Assembly: GCF_020422885.1 (NCBI RefSeq) | Contig: NZ_CP084622.1 | Coordinates: 4,421,001 to 4,485,000, forward strand | Length of the DNA: 64,000 nucleotides | Direction of reading: 5' to 3' | Source: Mesobacillus sp. S13 | Lineage (GTDB): Bacteria > Bacillota > Bacilli > Bacillales > Cytobacillaceae | Shown here: one piece after another, positions 61,751 through 64,000 of the stretch | Layout of the letters: every line of letters begins with the position of its first letter | Position numbering within the stretch: the first letter of the stretch is position 1 | Notes under the pieces: model-generated | Told to the model about the DNA's origin: nothing | The model's input: only the letters and a program-made list of their open reading frames with translations | The model's database searches: none | Translations under genes and position numbers: made by a program

Positions 61751-62941
61751 TCATTCTATAATTAATGACATGATCGCTTCCTTCAATCCTGCTTGATCTT
61801 CCCTGCATAAATCTCTCGCCGTTGTAATCTCATAAATGAATGTTTCAATTAGCTGATCGATTTCTTCAGCCTGACTGATCCGCAATAGTAAAATAGCTTG
61901 CAAGAAATGCCAACGGGGATTGGCTGGATCCAAATCAATAGCATGCCTTATCACTCTGCTGCATATCAAAGCATCCACCTGATTTCTATTCATCACCTGA
62001 GCCGTATATCCCCAGTACAACGCTTTATTAGGATTATCCCTGATGGCCAGCATATATAACTCTAAAGCTTCTTGAACTTTCCCACTTAAAAAATACAGTT
62101 CTCCGAGTAAGAAAGATGCTTCTGCTCTTATTTCAGCATCATAGCTCTCCATATCAGCCATAATCTCTTTAAGGAATTCATCTACCTTATCATGAACATC
62201 AGCTTCGCGAATCCGGTCCAAATCTGGATACGTTTCATCAGAGCGCTCAATGCTTTGCGGATAGTTCTTCTGGTTTGGGATGGGTAATGGTTGATCATAG
62301 CCATAGGATAAATAGACCTCAATATTCTCTTTACAATAGTTCAATATGTCTTGATTATGATAGACAGTTGCCAGTCTCTCCAAGGTCTGAAGTGCTTTAA
62401 AGCAATCTTCAAATCTCCCCATTTGGAAGCTGTACTCTATAAAAGACTGAATGGATTCAAGACTCAACCAGTGATTATTGATGATCACAAGCAGGTCATC
62501 CACATTTCCTTCAAGGATATGTCTCTCATGGGTTTCCCGCATGCTTTTATTAAACTGCTCCATCGCTTGTTTAGATTGTTCTTCCGTTTGATTATTAAGA
62601 ATATCGATAATTTCTTGATGGACTCTTTCCTGCTGCTTCCGGTCTACCTTGGTAATGGCAATTTCCACACCAAAAAATAAACCAAAGCCTCCCCCAAGAA
62701 TCCGATTCAATCTCACTTCGAACTCTTGGCCACTATCGATAAGCGGAGATAGTTTGGCTGCAGTTTCCCTAGGAATCCAACCGATACTTTCATCATATTC
62801 GTTAAAAACACCAATCGCATTTCTGTCATGCGGGTTGAAGTAATCCCTTTCCATATAGATGTGATCATGAATGGAAAGTCTGTTTATCACTTCTTGTCTT
62901 CCCTCAAATTTCACCCCGGCTAGTCTTACAAGCTGTGTCAT
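61751..62941 (-). CDS. HIRAN-domain protein with TPR-like repeats
   Basis: 396 residues. Residues 1-100 are a HIRAN domain: LVRLAGVKFEGRQEVINRL, MERDYFNPHDRNAIGVF and IGWIPRETAAKLSPLID. HIRAN domains bind DNA 3' ends or stalled forks. The rest is helical with TPR-like motifs (AEASFLLGELYFLSGKVQEALELYMLAIRDNPNKALYWGY). Upstream partner of the helicase in one unit. GAGGTGAGA precedes the ATG. Confidence 0.85.
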   Translation of the reverse strand: MTQLVRLAGVKFEGRQEVINRLSIHDHIYMERDYFNPHDRNAIGVFNEYDESIGWIPRETAAKLSPLIDSGQEFEVRLNRILGGGFGLFFGVEIAITKVDRKQQERVHQEIIDILNNQTEEQSKQAMEQFNKSMRETHERHILEGNVDDLLVIINNHWLSLESIQSFIEYSFQMGRFEDCFKALQTLERLATVYHNQDILNYCKENIEVYLSYGYDQPLPIPNQKNYPQSIERSDETYPDLDRIREADVHDKVDEFLKEIMADMESYDAEIRAEASFLLGELYFLSGKVQEALELYMLAIRDNPNKALYWGYTAQVMNRNQVDALICSRVIRHAIDLDPANPRWHFLQAILLLRISQAEEIDQLIETFIYEITTARDLCREDQAGLKEAIMSLIIE

Positions 62942-63014
62942 TCTCTCACCTCGACAATATTCTGCAATTTTATAAAAAAGTCCCTACTTTCCGACTTTTC
63001 CCATTACATTTCTG

Positions 63015-63020
63015 TATAAT
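63015..63020 (+). promoter_or_regulatory. candidate -10 of the last two genes
   Basis: TATAAT 51 bases before the ATG at 63072, preceded by CTG; no good -35 seen. Lies between divergent genes. Confidence 0.4.
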
Positions 63021-63071
63021 AGAATTGTATAGTGATTTCCAGTTAAATTCTACTAAATTTGAGGTGTAAAA

Positions 63072-63458
63072 ATGTTCAACTCCAAAAAAGACCGGTCCCT
63101 AACCCAATACGAAATAAATGAAGTCATGGGCTTTGTGACGAATACGATTAATCGAGCATTATCAACTGGCCAGGCACTTGATGTCATGGAAAAATACGAT
63201 TTAGTTCTTGTGGCCTCTATTAACGGAGAGTATATTCAAGGCTCTGTTTACCAATTCTCTCAATGTAATATTGTAAACAATGAATCAATTGAATTACACG
63301 AAACCCCATTGTTCGCAGCAGAACGCCATTATTTGAATATGGAAGATTTCCGTGACTACCTGAACGAAGAACATTTGGAAACGATGGATCAAACGAATAT
63401 TCAAGCAGTATTGCTTATGTCCGGTCTGATCCGAAGCTTCAAACTTCAACCAAACTAG
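63072..63458 (+). CDS. hypothetical protein
   Basis: 128 residues, acidic, cytosolic. N-terminal helix LTQYEINEVMGFVTNTINRAL, a beta-hairpin region VLVASINGEYIQGSVYQF and a helical C-terminus. TGAGGTG precedes the ATG. Followed 20 bases later by a gene of similar size and opening pattern (both begin with a short LTQ/NE helix). No family recognised. Confidence 0.6.
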   Translation: MFNSKKDRSLTQYEINEVMGFVTNTINRALSTGQALDVMEKYDLVLVASINGEYIQGSVYQFSQCNIVNNESIELHETPLFAAERHYLNMEDFRDYLNEEHLETMDQTNIQAVLLMSGLIRSFKLQPN

Positions 63459-63478
63459 TATAAAAAGGTGGGAAAACA

Positions 63479-63835
63479 ATGAATCATACATTAACTCAAA
63501 ACGAAGAGCAGCTCATTATAGATGCATTAAAGAATTGCTTGCGCGAGACATACACTAATATGTCTGAAAAATTCGAAACAATACATGAACTTGATACGCT
63601 AGTCTCTTCATTCATGAATGATGGAACTGTAATGGTTGTCCTTTACAAAGCATCAGATTGTGTGCTTATGCTAGGATCTCCTGTGGAACTCCCCCAGTAT
63701 CCAATGTATACAGCACAATTAGACCAAAGAGAAGGCTTCAAAGCCGGTGCAAATAGCGAAATCCAAGGAACAAAATACGAAGCAATCGTACAATTTGCCC
63801 ACGCCTGCCTCGAAAGTTCAGTAAAAAGAGGCTGA
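63479..63835 (+). CDS. hypothetical protein
   Basis: 118 residues, acidic, cytosolic: LTQNEEQLIIDALKNCLRETYTNMSEKF helix, then VMVVLYKASDCVLMLGSPVELP strands. AAGGTGGG before the ATG. Probably co-transcribed with the gene at 63072 and perhaps distantly related to it. Function unknown. Confidence 0.6.
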   Translation: MNHTLTQNEEQLIIDALKNCLRETYTNMSEKFETIHELDTLVSSFMNDGTVMVVLYKASDCVLMLGSPVELPQYPMYTAQLDQREGFKAGANSEIQGTKYEAIVQFAHACLESSVKRG

Positions 63836-63893
63836 CGGATAGGGTCGGCTTACTCAGGGCTCATAAACATGGAAGACAAAAACTCACAAAAAT

Positions 63894-63940
63894 ACCCGGA
63901 TTTGAGACTCTTAGAGAATCCCTAATCCGGGTTTTATTTT
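63894..63940 (+). terminator. terminator after the last gene pair
   Basis: ACCCGGATT (63894-63902) pairs with AATCCGGGT (63924-63932), with a smaller inner hairpin and a T-rich tail. Confidence 0.75.
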
Positions 63941-64000
63941 TCAATAAGTATAAGGATGGTCATCAATCACCAATCAAAGAGGGAGAAAAAACTACACATA

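Overview
The window looks like chromosomal DNA of a low-to-moderate G+C, Gram-positive, Bacillus-like bacterium (Bacillaceae). Support comes from strong GGAGG-type ribosome binding sites, GTG and TTG starts, lipoprotein signal peptides, CcpA/LacI-type operators, type VIIb (LXG) secretion genes and gene families typical of Bacilli. No rRNA, tRNA, CRISPR array or prophage was seen. One intact IS1182-type insertion sequence and several dispersed small palindromic repeat families are present.

Layout. (1) 1-2612: right end of a type VIIb secretion toxin locus: C-terminal part of a putative LXG toxin with a glycine-zipper tail, an unknown cytosolic protein, a polytopic membrane protein (candidate immunity) and a DUF4176 protein. 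(2) 2658-8897: a giant secreted amylopullulanase with C-terminal GW-type repeats and two LacI/CcpA-like operator sequences upstream. (3) 9327-12456: acyltransferase, DUF805 protein, then an AT-rich island with a secreted bacteriocin-like protein and a divergent 55-residue membrane protein that seems to use an AUU start. (4) 12647-16358: M20 peptidase and a polar amino-acid ABC transporter. (5) 16714-25754: D-allose operon (alsB-A-C-E-K, LacI regulator, rpiB, transketolase) with TGGTTAAtCGATTAACCA operators at both ends. (6) 26241-28027: IS1182-family element bracketed by a 23-bp palindrome and carrying a 132-bp hairpin repeat. (7) 28164-33761: DUF1028 protein, amidohydrolase, sodium:solute symporter with two overlapping tiny membrane proteins, and a GAF/PucR-type regulator.

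(8) 34205-50939 is the most interesting region. A bacterial microcompartment (BMC) operon encodes a class II aldolase, a CoA-acylating aldehyde dehydrogenase, PduL, five BMC-domain shell proteins, one EutN-type vertex protein, a signal-less solute-binding-like protein, a CoA-disulfide-reductase-like flavoprotein and a CoA-transferase-like pair. A DeoR-type regulator is divergent. Beyond it lie mtnA, mtnK and a sugar-type ABC transporter. Together these suggest uptake and phosphorylation of a 5-substituted ribose (5-methylthioribose or 5-deoxyribose), isomerisation to the ribulose-1-phosphate, and cleavage inside a shell to DHAP plus a toxic aldehyde that is converted to acyl-CoA and acyl-phosphate. 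No SAM riboswitch was found before mtnK/mtnA and no other mtn genes are in the window, which fits carbon use or disposal better than classical methionine salvage.

(9) 51372-63835: a YuiH-like molybdoprotein, a two-gene unit of unknown role (HNH-like/membrane protein plus LEA-like coiled-coil protein), a small membrane protein, a 1234-residue secreted RCC1-propeller/Ig-like/GW-repeat protein, a UvrD-like helicase with a HIRAN-TPR partner, and two small unknown genes. All functions are read from sequence alone and by memory of families; no database search was run.
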